This document shows, piece after piece, positions 1-6,452 of a stretch of DNA of 15,365 nt. The position numbers and the translations under genes were made by a program. The stretch lies in contig PBSP01000044.1 in the NCBI GenBank assembly GCA_002726845.1, positions 4,096 through 19,460 on the forward strand, read 5' to 3'. This stretch comes from Methanobacteriota archaeon (GTDB lineage: Archaea > Thermoplasmatota > Poseidoniia > Poseidoniales > Poseidoniaceae). The notes under the pieces were generated by a model. That model had not been told where the DNA came from and did not search any database. It saw nothing but the letters and a program-made list of their open reading frames with translations. The stretch's first letter is position 1, and every line of letters starts with the position of its first letter.

Positions 1-2
1 TG

Positions 3-98
3 ATTTTCGGTGCCAAGAAATTCTTCAATCCAGAAAAGAAAGAAATTGCTTCTGAACCGATGCCATCGGCCCCCGAAATTGAGGAGAAGATAACATGA
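3..98 (+). CDS. 3' end of an unknown protein (truncated by window edge)
   Basis: A frame open from base 3 gives 31 residues before a TGA at 96-98. The tail is charged, rich in Lys, Glu and Pro, and ends EEKIT. The stop overlaps the start codon of the next gene as ATGA (95-98), a typical arrangement of translationally coupled genes, and this is the main reason to believe the frame is real. The tail looks cytoplasmic and could be the end of a membrane protein like its neighbours, but nothing identifies the family. The start lies outside the window. Confidence 0.6.
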   Translation: MFGAKKFFNPEKKEIASEPMPSAPEIEEKIT

Positions 99-547
99 GT
101 GCTGCAAAGAGTATCCTAGACCTAGATTTGAGACGAATTTTGAATCCGAAAACGTGGTTGTTGATCGTTCTCATTTCACACACCATCATCGCAACCATCG
201 TTCCTTTATTCACCGAGGAAGCGGACAGTACTGAGTTTCTCGCCGCCTCATACGGCCTTGTAATTTCAGTCGTACTTGCTTCACTTTATTTCATTCCAAC
301 TGGGGAAACACAGGCTCGAATGACGGCAATCATCGCAGGGGCAGTTCTGATTTGGATTCTCGCAACGCTGATTGCAGATTCCGGTAACAACTTCGGTTTG
401 AGTGTTAAGCTTGAACCTCCGTTCCTTTACAAATTCGACTTTGATCTAAGCCTCACACCACCAATTTTGCTTTGGTCATTCCTTTCCTTGAGTGGATTTG
501 TATACTGGAATTGCGAAAAGGATGAAACAAACCAATATAGCGAGTAA
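95..547 (+). CDS. four-helix membrane protein of unknown function
   Basis: This is a 150-aa protein that I do not recognise. After a charged N-terminus (DLDLRRILNPKTW) there are four hydrophobic stretches, at about residues 22-39, 50-67, 75-93 and 120-138, which suggest a small polytopic membrane protein. An aspartate-containing loop (residues 94-119) between the third and fourth segments may be exposed outside the membrane, and the C-terminus is acidic and polar. The start at 95 is supported by the four-base overlap with the preceding stop. The next gene follows after 19 bases on the same strand, so it is probably co-transcribed with the DUF4149-like and 86-aa membrane proteins. No catalytic motif is visible. 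Confidence 0.8.
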   Translation: MSAAKSILDLDLRRILNPKTWLLIVLISHTIIATIVPLFTEEADSTEFLAASYGLVISVVLASLYFIPTGETQARMTAIIAGAVLIWILATLIADSGNNFGLSVKLEPPFLYKFDFDLSLTPPILLWSFLSLSGFVYWNCEKDETNQYSE

Positions 548-566
548 ACCCCGGATGTGAAATCAT

Positions 567-944
567 ATGCATTTCTACATACCTGGGTCAATCGCTGGAA
601 TCATCCTGTTTCAAACTGCTATCATCGCCCCCGTGATGTTCAAGAATCTTGATATCAAAGATTTCGGGCGAGTCATTCGTCTTGTCTGGCCAAAATTCTT
701 CTTAATCATCGCGTTCCTCGGTGCTCTATCGCTCGCCTCGACGTACAATGAATCCGGTTCACAATACCAGATGATTATTGCAGGTTTTACATTCGTCATG
801 AGTATCATCTGTTACCTCATCATTCCAGCAACAAACGAAGCTTCGGATACGGGGAATCAAAAGAAATTCGATCTTCTTCACAAAGTGAGTGTCTACTCAA
901 CAGTTTTGATGCTCATCGGAAACATCGCATACCTGTTTGTGTGA
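567..944 (+). CDS. DUF4149 / TMEM205-like membrane protein
   Basis: This 125-aa protein has four hydrophobic segments, at about 5-24, 43-62, 70-88 and 105-124. The pattern fits the DUF4149 (TMEM205-like) family as I know it: a first helix running into APVMFKNL, a cytoplasmic stretch leading to a helix starting near WPKFF, a third helix followed by IPATNEASD, and a final helix introduced by LLHKVSVYS. The usual family match has an aromatic or Pro residue after the first helix, then an Asn, and an H-x-x-S motif before the last helix; all are present. The molecular function is not established; TMEM205 has been linked to metal-drug resistance in animals, which should not be carried over. The gene lies 19 bases after one membrane gene and 6 bases before another. 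Confidence 0.72.
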   Translation: MHFYIPGSIAGIILFQTAIIAPVMFKNLDIKDFGRVIRLVWPKFFLIIAFLGALSLASTYNESGSQYQMIIAGFTFVMSIICYLIIPATNEASDTGNQKKFDLLHKVSVYSTVLMLIGNIAYLFV

Positions 945-950
945 GAGAAC

Positions 951-1211
951 ATGCGCTCAATTGTCGTTCTCATCATTGCAATTTTTGTTGCAATTTCTTG
1001 TGGTTTGTTTGCCGAGTCGATGGCTGAAGGAGAGGAGACATCAGGTTCGGATGGAAAGTACGTTGGAGCAACGCTTCTCTTCGTTGCATGTTCTGGATGG
1101 GCCTACTTCATTGGACTCATATCGTATGCCGTGTTCATGATTGCAAAGCGCTCAAAGCAAAATCACGATTTGGTAAAAGAAGGACAGCTGGTCTGCAAAC
1201 TGAAGAATTAA
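951..1211 (+). CDS. small two-helix membrane protein
   Basis: This 86-aa protein has an N-terminal hydrophobic segment (about residues 3-22), a short acidic loop rich in Glu and Gly, a second hydrophobic segment (about 38-64) and a basic tail. The first segment could be a signal peptide or an anchor. The family is not recognised. It starts six bases after the DUF4149-like gene and is the last gene of the rightward cluster. Its TAA stop lies inside TTAA (1208-1211), which also supplies the stop of the leftward 60-aa gene. An overlapping frame beginning at 937 has an unlikely composition and was not preferred. Confidence 0.7.
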   Translation: MRSIVVLIIAIFVAISCGLFAESMAEGEETSGSDGKYVGATLLFVACSGWAYFIGLISYAVFMIAKRSKQNHDLVKEGQLVCKLKN

Positions 1212-1390
1212 TTCGATGCAACAAAGCGAACGGTTCCGAGAACAACCACTGCACCAATCACATACAAAAGAACGTCAAAATACATACCAAGTCCTAAGGC
1301 GAGAACTGAGATTGCAACAAATTGTTTTGAAAATCGTTGCCAAGTGAGAAGTCCCTTAGGCGTCTCTTCTAAATAAGGAGAACCTGGCAT
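1208..1390 (-). CDS. 60-aa membrane protein downstream of RidA
   Basis: A short leftward gene encodes a polar N-terminus with a Pro-Gly-Ser-Pro start followed by a long hydrophobic region (about residues 24-57), which could be one long helix or a tight two-helix hairpin. The family is not recognised. The gene is supported by position: its ATG at 1388-1390 lies nine bases after the RidA stop, with a GAGG ribosome-binding motif at 1398-1401 overlapping that stop, so it is probably translated together with RidA. Its own stop is shared on the palindrome TTAA with the convergent 86-aa gene. Composition resembles the other small membrane genes here. Confidence 0.6.
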   Translation of the reverse strand: MPGSPYLEETPKGLLTWQRFSKQFVAISVLALGLGMYFDVLLYVIGAVVVLGTVRFVASN

Positions 1391-1399
1391 ATTTCAGCC

Positions 1400-1765
1400 T
1401 CAAGATTTGACGCCTTGGACCACGATTTCAACCAGTGCACCTTTGGGCAAGGCTCCCGCTTCGAATGCTGCCCTGGCTGGTGGCATGTCCATATCCGCAA
1501 CCCATGCCCCGTAAACCTCGTTCATGGGTGCATAATCTTCAATTGAATCGAGGAGAACTTGTGCAAAGCAAATGTCGTTTTTAGACAGACCTCCTGCTTC
1601 CAAGAGCGCATCAATCTTTGCCAACGCACCTTCCGTTTGCGATTTGATATCGTCCCGACCATCGATGGCAATCTGGCCAGAAAGCCAGAACTGTTGACCG
1701 TGTTGAATTCCTGGTGTGTAAGGTCCAAACGTTTTCATTCCATCGAGTGAAATTGACTCTTTCAT
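1400..1765 (-). CDS. ridA: RidA family enamine/imine deaminase (Rid protein)
   Basis: This 121-aa protein has the full length of a RidA (YjgF/YER057c/UK114) subunit. RidA proteins are homotrimers that hydrolyse reactive enamine or imine intermediates released by PLP enzymes, such as 2-aminoacrylate, to 2-ketoacids. Visible family signatures are YTPGIQHGQQFWLSGQI near the N-terminus (residues 16-32), and PPARAAFEAGALPKGALVEI (95-114), which contains the Arg that binds the substrate carboxylate in active members and the Glu of the VEI motif. The start at 1765 gives the normal family length. A longer in-frame opening to 2026 would overlap the divergent glycosyltransferase-like gene and has no family similarity. 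The Arg suggests true deaminase activity; the substrate is inferred. Confidence 0.88.
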   Translation of the reverse strand: MKESISLDGMKTFGPYTPGIQHGQQFWLSGQIAIDGRDDIKSQTEGALAKIDALLEAGGLSKNDICFAQVLLDSIEDYAPMNEVYGAWVADMDMPPARAAFEAGALPKGALVEIVVQGVKS

Positions 1766-1821
1766 GGTTGGGCTAACCCTTGAATGCTCATGAACATTAA
1801 CCACAAGCCACTCGGACCAAC
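1766..1821. promoter_or_regulatory. divergent intergenic region with an imperfect palindrome
   Basis: The 56 bases between the RidA and DUF354-like starts must hold both promoters. At 1783-1798 there is an interrupted palindrome, AATGCTCATGAACATT, in which seven of eight base pairs match around the centre TCATGA. Such a site could bind a dimeric regulator and affect either gene, but this is inference from symmetry only. No convincing archaeal TATA box is seen on either strand; the DUF354-like gene may be leaderless. Confidence 0.3.
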
Positions 1822-2808
1822 ATGCGCACATGTTGGGTCTTGGACCATCCCGCTCATGTTCGCTTGCTTGCTCCGTTCGTACGCAGCGGATCAACATCCG
1901 ATGTTTTGATTGCAACCGATCGAAAGGAAGTGCACCAACTGCTTGATGCTTCAGAAGGTGTGTTACCAAAGCGTCAACATCTATGGGTTCAACGTCCAAT
2001 CGGTTCAAAACGGGTGCGAATTGCATGGAAAAGGATGCGTTCGGTTCGATCCTTTCTCAAAAAAGCACAACGTTCTGGAGGACCGATTGAACGGATTGTT
2101 TGCATCGGTTCTTCTCTGGAATTACGCGCTGCAAAGCGGTTAAGGATTGCAAAACGCTGGTACATTTCGGATACAGAGGTCAATCATCTCGCCCATCGTC
2201 TTGCTATCGGAGCGGCGACGGATGTTCTCATTCCAACCCACTGGGATGCATCATTGGACGGAGGCTTGTTGGAAAAATTTCGCAAGAAACGAATCATCAT
2301 TCATCGCTTGGATGGTCTGCATGGGATGGTGCACTTGCGCCCTCAATTACGACCAAAAAGTGTTAGTTCGATTCCAAAAATCGCTGTTCGGCGCCTGATT
2401 GGTAATGGGGTTCACGATTCGGATGAGATGGTACCAATTCCAGATTCCTTTTTGCAAGGAATCGATTTGACTGTAGCTGATGAAGGACGATACGAAGGTG
2501 ACGCTTGGGAATTTCCGGCGACGCTTTCGATGCATGACGGCGTTATATCCCAATCTGTTACCGTCGCAAGTGAAGCTGTCCTCATGGGTGTTCCTACACT
2601 TCTTGTAAGTGATGCAGAGCGTGGATTTCTGAATCGACTCGTAGCCGAGGGCTACCCATTGTTTCGATACCGTTCGGGTGATGACCCAGAAGAAATACAG
2701 GCACAATTCCTTTCAGGATTGCACCTTACAGAGGTTCTCGATCCTCCTGAATGGCCAAACGTTCGGCAACAATTCGCAGAGATTATTGGTTCTGAATTGA
2801 TCGATTAA
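1822..2808 (+). CDS. DUF354-family glycosyltransferase-like protein
   Basis: This 328-aa protein matches the DUF354 family found in many archaea, a GT-B-fold group related to UDP-GlcNAc 2-epimerase and glycosyltransferases. The N-terminus has the family opening LDHPAHVRLLAPF (residues 7-19). Residues 101-141 match the Rossmann-like half, with RIAKRWYISDTEVNH and VLIPTHW, and HRLDGLHGMVHLRPQLRP (161-178) corresponds to the usual GlxElaYL-Pxf segment. The C-terminal QSVTVASEAVLMGVPTLLVS (244-263) corresponds to the nucleotide-sugar loop, in which family members usually have GGGTmarEA; here the Gly-rich part is replaced. The protein is very basic in residues 49-112. No substrate can be assigned. 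It converges on the Nudix gene with a 26-base overlap, so its end at 2808 lies inside that gene. Confidence 0.72.
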   Translation: MRTCWVLDHPAHVRLLAPFVRSGSTSDVLIATDRKEVHQLLDASEGVLPKRQHLWVQRPIGSKRVRIAWKRMRSVRSFLKKAQRSGGPIERIVCIGSSLELRAAKRLRIAKRWYISDTEVNHLAHRLAIGAATDVLIPTHWDASLDGGLLEKFRKKRIIIHRLDGLHGMVHLRPQLRPKSVSSIPKIAVRRLIGNGVHDSDEMVPIPDSFLQGIDLTVADEGRYEGDAWEFPATLSMHDGVISQSVTVASEAVLMGVPTLLVSDAERGFLNRLVAEGYPLFRYRSGDDPEEIQAQFLSGLHLTEVLDPPEWPNVRQQFAEIIGSELID

Positions 2809-3223
2809 GCCAACGTTCAACGATTTCTCCGTGATCGCCTGCAAGAATCAATCGACCTTCAAGGATGTCAGAGATTGGCCAGAAACGCGCATCTTGCGCA
2901 TCGTCACCACCTTGCGGTTCACCTGCAGCATCTATCTCGTAGACGATGCTGACGATGTGCTTTCTGGGATCACGTTTTGGATCGCCCATGACCATCAACA
3001 GGCGCGGATTGGCTCCGTCCAATCCAGCCTCTTCCTTGAGTTCTCTGAGAACCGCATCCTCAGGTCGCTCCCCTTTATCGACAAACCCACCTGGCAATAC
3101 CCACGAACCAGCGGACGGCGGAAACTTACGTTGAACGAGGAGGATATTGTCACCATTGCGAACGCACGCGTCAACCGCAAGAGCTGGGTTGAGGTATCCT
3201 TGACATTCGTCGCATAAAGCCAT
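2783..3223 (-). CDS. Nudix hydrolase, probably ADP-ribose pyrophosphatase-like
   Basis: This 146-aa protein has a complete Nudix box, GX5EX7REUXEEXGU: GGFVDKGERPEDAVL then RELKEEAGL (residues 45-68). It holds the metal-binding glutamates and would hydrolyse a nucleoside diphosphate linked to another group. The segment VMGDPKRDPRKHIVSIVYE (78-96) resembles the DPxRDPRxH region common in archaeal ADP-ribose pyrophosphatases, so ADP-ribose is the favoured but unproven substrate. The N-terminal CDEC and NPALAVD suggest a remnant of the zinc-ribbon seen before many Nudix domains, with only one Cys pair left. The ATG at 3223 is one base after the prenyltransferase stop. A GTG at 3232 is an alternative start. 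The gene is presumably co-transcribed with the prenyltransferase gene. Confidence 0.85.
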   Translation of the reverse strand: MALCDECQGYLNPALAVDACVRNGDNILLVQRKFPPSAGSWVLPGGFVDKGERPEDAVLRELKEEAGLDGANPRLLMVMGDPKRDPRKHIVSIVYEIDAAGEPQGGDDAQDARFWPISDILEGRLILAGDHGEIVERWLNRSIQNQ

Positions 3224-3224
3224 C

Positions 3225-4004
3225 TTATTCACCGAATCGTCGCTTCCGCATTTGATAGGTTTGTACGGCTTTAAGGAGGTCTTTTTTCTTGAATGAAGGC
3301 CAGAATACGTCAGAAAAATAGAGTTCTGAGTAAGCCATCTGCCACAAAAGGAAGTTGCTGATGCGCTCCTCACCGCTTGTGCGAATAACAAGGTCTGGGT
3401 CCGGCATATCAGCGGTGTAGAGGTGCTCAGAAACGGTTTGCTCGTTGATTTGGTTCAACGATAGGTCACCAGATTTGTGAAGTTCAGCAATGTTCTGAAT
3501 GGCATGAATGAGTTCCTCTCGGGCTCCGTAAGCAAGGCAAACCGTGAACACAAAATCATCGTAATCTGCGGTTTTTGATTCAGCATAATCGATGGCATCG
3601 TTGACATGTTTTGGTAACAATTCGCGGCGTCCTATGATTTGCACTCGGACATTGTTCTCGTGAATGCGAGGGTCTTCAGCAATCGACTTGAGACCTTCAA
3701 CATAGAGTTTGAACAGTGTGGTAAGTTCTTCTTCTGGCCGATTGAGGTTCTCGGTTGAAAGTGCGTAAACAGTGAACCAAGGAATTCCAAGTTCAAGTAC
3801 CCAATCCAATACCGCCTCAAGACGCTGTTTGCCGATTCGATGACCAACGTGTGTGGCGAGATTCGATCGCCATGCAAACCGACGGTTGCCGTCCATAATG
3901 ATGGCGAGATGTTGGGGTTGAATCTCATGTTCGAGCACTTCGCGAAGCAGCTTCGCCTCAACCGCTTGGCTAAGGACGTCACCCATCTTCTCGCTAATTC
4001 CCAT
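3225..4004 (-). CDS. uppS: cis-prenyltransferase (undecaprenyl/polyprenyl diphosphate synthase)
   Basis: This 259-aa protein has the usual length of a UPP synthase/dehydrodolichyl-diphosphate synthase. It condenses isopentenyl diphosphate units in Z configuration to make the long lipid carrier used for surface glycans and protein N-glycosylation. Visible motifs are HLAIIMDGNRRFA (residues 32-44, catalytic Asp at 38, the archaeal/eukaryal MDGNRR form), VYALSTENLNRP (79-90), and PDLVIRTSGEERISNFLLW (203-221) followed by QMAYSELYF, which carries the Arg and Ser residues that bind the diphosphate. The chain length of the product cannot be read. The ATG at 4002-4004 has no strong ribosome-binding site; an ATG six codons in (MGDVL) is an alternative. 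The Nudix gene follows after a one-base gap. Confidence 0.93.
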   Translation of the reverse strand: MGISEKMGDVLSQAVEAKLLREVLEHEIQPQHLAIIMDGNRRFAWRSNLATHVGHRIGKQRLEAVLDWVLELGIPWFTVYALSTENLNRPEEELTTLFKLYVEGLKSIAEDPRIHENNVRVQIIGRRELLPKHVNDAIDYAESKTADYDDFVFTVCLAYGAREELIHAIQNIAELHKSGDLSLNQINEQTVSEHLYTADMPDPDLVIRTSGEERISNFLLWQMAYSELYFSDVFWPSFKKKDLLKAVQTYQMRKRRFGE

Positions 4005-4079
4005 GGCCGTCCGGTTGCTCCCAAACGGTTCTCTTGTTTCATTCCATCCCTATGACAACAAAGACACATTGAATGGTAA

Positions 4080-5258
4080 GTGGCAGAATGGCATGCCATG
4101 GCAGACGAGTCATGGTGGCCTCACGGCGTGGCCATCTCATCGATCAAGGAGGCACTTGACTCTGGTGAATTAAGGACGAAATGGGGTACTGTTTCGTGTT
4201 GGGATGTCAACAAATGTTGTTCGCCTGAATGGTGGAATCAACCCAAACAACATGCTTGGGGAGCGTTCAACGATGTTAAACCTTCATTCGTGGAGGTCAT
4301 TCGAACAGAAGGAAATCGAACATTGTTTCGTCTTGATACGACGCATCTTGCTCTGGCATATTCCATTCCCACAAGCAACGACGCATCCTCTATTGCACGA
4401 CGAAGCAAATTAAAAGCTGCACTAAAATCCACTCCACTTCATATTCCTACTGGCGGTCTTTTGATTGATGAGAAAGATGCTGTTTTGCTTTTTTCAAATG
4501 CAGAGTTCACAGAAACGTCACCTGAATGGCTCGGTAAAACACTGGGTTCGATACAAGCCAGTCTCGAGGCGTTTTCGACTCCCAACGATCAGAAACGTTG
4601 GAATCAGCGACTGAAAGATCTCGAAGATGAATTGAAACCCAACACACTTTGGCGAGCCCCTCATTCGTCGTCAACCGTTGGCATTCCATCGGTACGCATC
4701 CATCCGAATTGGATTGTTGGTACGGAGGATGAACAACGCGCTTTACCACTCAATCGAACGGTGAGTGAACTCCTTCTTTGTGGAAAAGAGCGGCTTCCCG
4801 GAATAGCGGAATTTATCCACGTTGAGGGCCGTTTAACCGAAGAAAAAGGATACGAGCCCGAACAAATCAAGACGTTTTTTGAACACTGGAAGGGGCATGT
4901 TCCTGCCTCATGGACCAATCGAAAAGCGCTATCAACGGTGCTTGGAGGTGCTTGGATTTGGAGATATTACGATGTTCTTGTCGTGAATGCAGAATCCGTG
5001 CTTTATGGGGATGAATCGCGGTATGCGTCTGCTCAAAAGTGGTTGAAGGACGTTTCACGTCTGCAAGCCCACCTCGGGGTTCTTCGTGTTTGGAAAAGTG
5101 GTGTTTGGGTAGGAATAGGAACGCTGGTTGTAGCATACTACGCATGGCAGTTGGGAACACTTTCAACAACAGGTTCCTTGATGTTGGCTGTTGTTGGAGC
5201 AGCGATATCATTTGGTTCAAACATGCTTTACTGGAAAAAGGACCCACCAGCGTTTTGA
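4080..5258 (+). CDS. orphan protein with two C-terminal membrane helices
   Basis: This 392-aa protein is not one I recognise. Most of it (residues 1 to about 335) appears soluble and has no signal peptide. The N-terminus is unusually rich in Trp and Cys (SWWPHG, SCWDVNKCCSPEWW), a possible metal or structural site. A beta-rich middle includes GGLLIDEKDAVLLFSNAE (about 125-142). Two hydrophobic segments, at about 340-360 and 364-385, form a hairpin placing both ends on the same side, probably leaving the large domain in the cytoplasm. The given start is a GTG at 4080; an ATG at 4098 is equally possible and would remove six residues. The gene is divergent from the prenyltransferase gene with about 75 bases between. 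Its stop touches the MscS stop at TGATCA. Confidence 0.8.
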   Translation: MAEWHAMADESWWPHGVAISSIKEALDSGELRTKWGTVSCWDVNKCCSPEWWNQPKQHAWGAFNDVKPSFVEVIRTEGNRTLFRLDTTHLALAYSIPTSNDASSIARRSKLKAALKSTPLHIPTGGLLIDEKDAVLLFSNAEFTETSPEWLGKTLGSIQASLEAFSTPNDQKRWNQRLKDLEDELKPNTLWRAPHSSSTVGIPSVRIHPNWIVGTEDEQRALPLNRTVSELLLCGKERLPGIAEFIHVEGRLTEEKGYEPEQIKTFFEHWKGHVPASWTNRKALSTVLGGAWIWRYYDVLVVNAESVLYGDESRYASAQKWLKDVSRLQAHLGVLRVWKSGVWVGIGTLVVAYYAWQLGTLSTTGSLMLAVVGAAISFGSNMLYWKKDPPAF

Positions 5259-5267
5259 TCAACGCTG
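5248..5267. terminator. inverted repeat across two convergent stops
   Basis: CAGCGTT at 5248-5254 and AACGCTG at 5261-5267 form a perfect 7-base inverted repeat with the six-base loop TTGATC. The loop holds parts of both stop codons, TGA of the orphan gene and the complement TGA of the MscS gene. The position suggests a bidirectional transcript end or 3'-end stabiliser. There is no T-run after the hairpin on either strand, so a classic terminator is doubtful; archaeal termination usually relies on T-rich tracts. Confidence 0.35.
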
Positions 5268-6353
5268 TTGTCGAATCCTTCCATCGTAGAAGGAAAGTTC
5301 CAATTCCTTTACCAATTCCATCAAATCAATAATGAACGATTCTCTAGCATTGCGTTCTGCAATCGACGAGTTGACGTTCCAATACAGGTTGAGTTCAATA
5401 TCGATCGATTGTGCAGAAATGGTGTTGATGCTACACCAGGACGAATCTTCTTTTGTTGTGGCATCATGTGCTTGTATCAATTCCAACGCACGTTGACAGA
5501 AGGACTCAATTTTGTTCGGGTCCGAATTGATGTCAAGATGGAGCATGGTCTGCCATCTTCGCCATCGACGCTTGCCCCAATTTTCAACCGGTATACTGAC
5601 CAAGTTGGCGTTTGGTATGGTGATGATCGTGTCGACAGAAGTCCGTACCAAGGTGGTTCGCAGATTAATTTCAATGACCTCTCCTTCCGATGTACCAATA
5701 ACGACCCAATCTCCAACTTTGAAAGGTCGATCGAGAAGAACGGTGATGGCTCCAAAGAAATTGGAGATGCTGTCCTTTGCGGCGAGTGCGAATGCAAGCC
5801 CAGAAATCCCTAGTCCAGCGAGGAGAGAGGTGAGCTCGAACCCGAGAGCATCGGCTACAAAGATGGCGCCAACAAATATGATAACGAATCTAAGCACACT
5901 TTCAAGGGCGGAAATAAGGGTTTTTTCCGTACCATCAAGTTCGTCGTCTTTGTCGAGATATCGTACAAGATCGTAAACGAGGCTGACCAAACGAAACGCC
6001 CAGATAACAATCGAAATCACCAACAAGAATTGCAGTATTGACGGCAAATATTCCGCTGAAGAAGGTATGATGATGTTCGGGTTTTCAGGTATTTCCTTGA
6101 CGAGCGTGTTTATTGTAACGAAGGCGAAGGCGAAACCAGCGACGTTTCCGAGTGCTTTGTCACCCTTCTTGACTGTTTTTTGACGGATGGTGTCGTTGCG
6201 GACAATGGTTCCAAAGAAACCGTGAGAAACGTTGCTTACGAGAATTCGTAGGACTATTGAAATAATGAAAATGACTGCAAGCACAAGCAATGTTGAGTGG
6301 TTAAATCCCAGTAATTCTTTACTCTCGTAGGTCAAATTATCGTACAGGCCCAT
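5259..6353 (-). CDS. mscS: MscS-family mechanosensitive ion channel
   Basis: This 364-aa protein opens in response to membrane tension and lets ions and small solutes leave the cell during osmotic downshift. About five hydrophobic segments are seen, at roughly 21-41, 67-85, 103-129, 147-167 and 170-203. The last is the pore-lining helix with the small-residue pattern SLLAGLGISGLAFALAAKDS and then NFFGAI. It is followed by VLLDRPFKVGDWVVI and an EGEVIEINLRTT stretch, the hallmark of the beta domain. This is more helices than E. coli MscS (three), as in several longer homologs. The start at 6353 is chosen because GGAG at 6358-6361 lies four bases upstream; an in-frame opening to 6401 would overlap the divergent carboxypeptidase region. 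Confidence 0.9.
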   Translation of the reverse strand: MGLYDNLTYESKELLGFNHSTLLVLAVIFIISIVLRILVSNVSHGFFGTIVRNDTIRQKTVKKGDKALGNVAGFAFAFVTINTLVKEIPENPNIIIPSSAEYLPSILQFLLVISIVIWAFRLVSLVYDLVRYLDKDDELDGTEKTLISALESVLRFVIIFVGAIFVADALGFELTSLLAGLGISGLAFALAAKDSISNFFGAITVLLDRPFKVGDWVVIGTSEGEVIEINLRTTLVRTSVDTIITIPNANLVSIPVENWGKRRWRRWQTMLHLDINSDPNKIESFCQRALELIQAHDATTKEDSSWCSINTISAQSIDIELNLYWNVNSSIAERNARESFIIDLMELVKELELSFYDGRIRQQR

Positions 6354-6357
6354 GCTT

Positions 6358-6361
6358 CTCC
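6358..6361 (-). promoter_or_regulatory. ribosome binding site deciding the MscS start
   Basis: On the leftward strand GGAG lies four bases before the ATG at 6351-6353. It supports this start over the upstream opening at 6401. An AT-rich stretch (AATTATTCAA on the minus strand, about 6371-6380) lies further upstream and could be a weak TATA element. Confidence 0.5.
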
Positions 6362-6426
6362 GTGTAACCTTTTGTTGAATAATTCTTCCTTCCCGAGACA
6401 ACCGTCAGCGCGAGGGTTTCAAGTGT

Positions 6427-6432
6427 GGGGAG
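6427..6432 (+). promoter_or_regulatory. ribosome binding site before carboxypeptidase
   Basis: GGGGAG lies 8 bases before an in-frame TTG at 6441 and 20 bases before the ATG at 6453. It is the only strong ribosome-binding motif in this region and raises the possibility that the TTG is the true start, adding four residues (MNDS) before the signal peptide. An out-of-frame ATG at 6434 opens a five-codon frame ending at 6451. Confidence 0.45.
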
Positions 6433-6452
6433 TATGTGGCTTGAACGATAGC

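Noticed and set aside
937..1297. Alternative frames of 67 and 69 aa overlapping the 86-aa gene
   Set aside because: They overlap the better-supported membrane protein frame, lack spacing-consistent ribosome binding sites and have unlikely composition.
1766..2026. N-terminal extension of the RidA frame up to 2026 on the minus strand
   Set aside because: It overlaps the start of the divergent DUF354-like gene, has no RidA similarity, and the ATG at 1765 gives exactly the family length.
2347..2706. 119-aa frame on the minus strand
   Set aside because: It lies wholly inside the DUF354-like gene and has no domain or signal features; it is a shadow frame.
3224..3391. N-terminal extension of the Nudix frame into the prenyltransferase gene
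   Set aside because: The extra residues lie inside the conserved end of the prenyltransferase gene in another frame and do not resemble a Nudix protein.
5268..5976. Two overlapping plus-strand frames of 181 and 154 aa
   Set aside because: They are antisense to the MscS gene, which has clear family motifs, and their composition is not protein-like.
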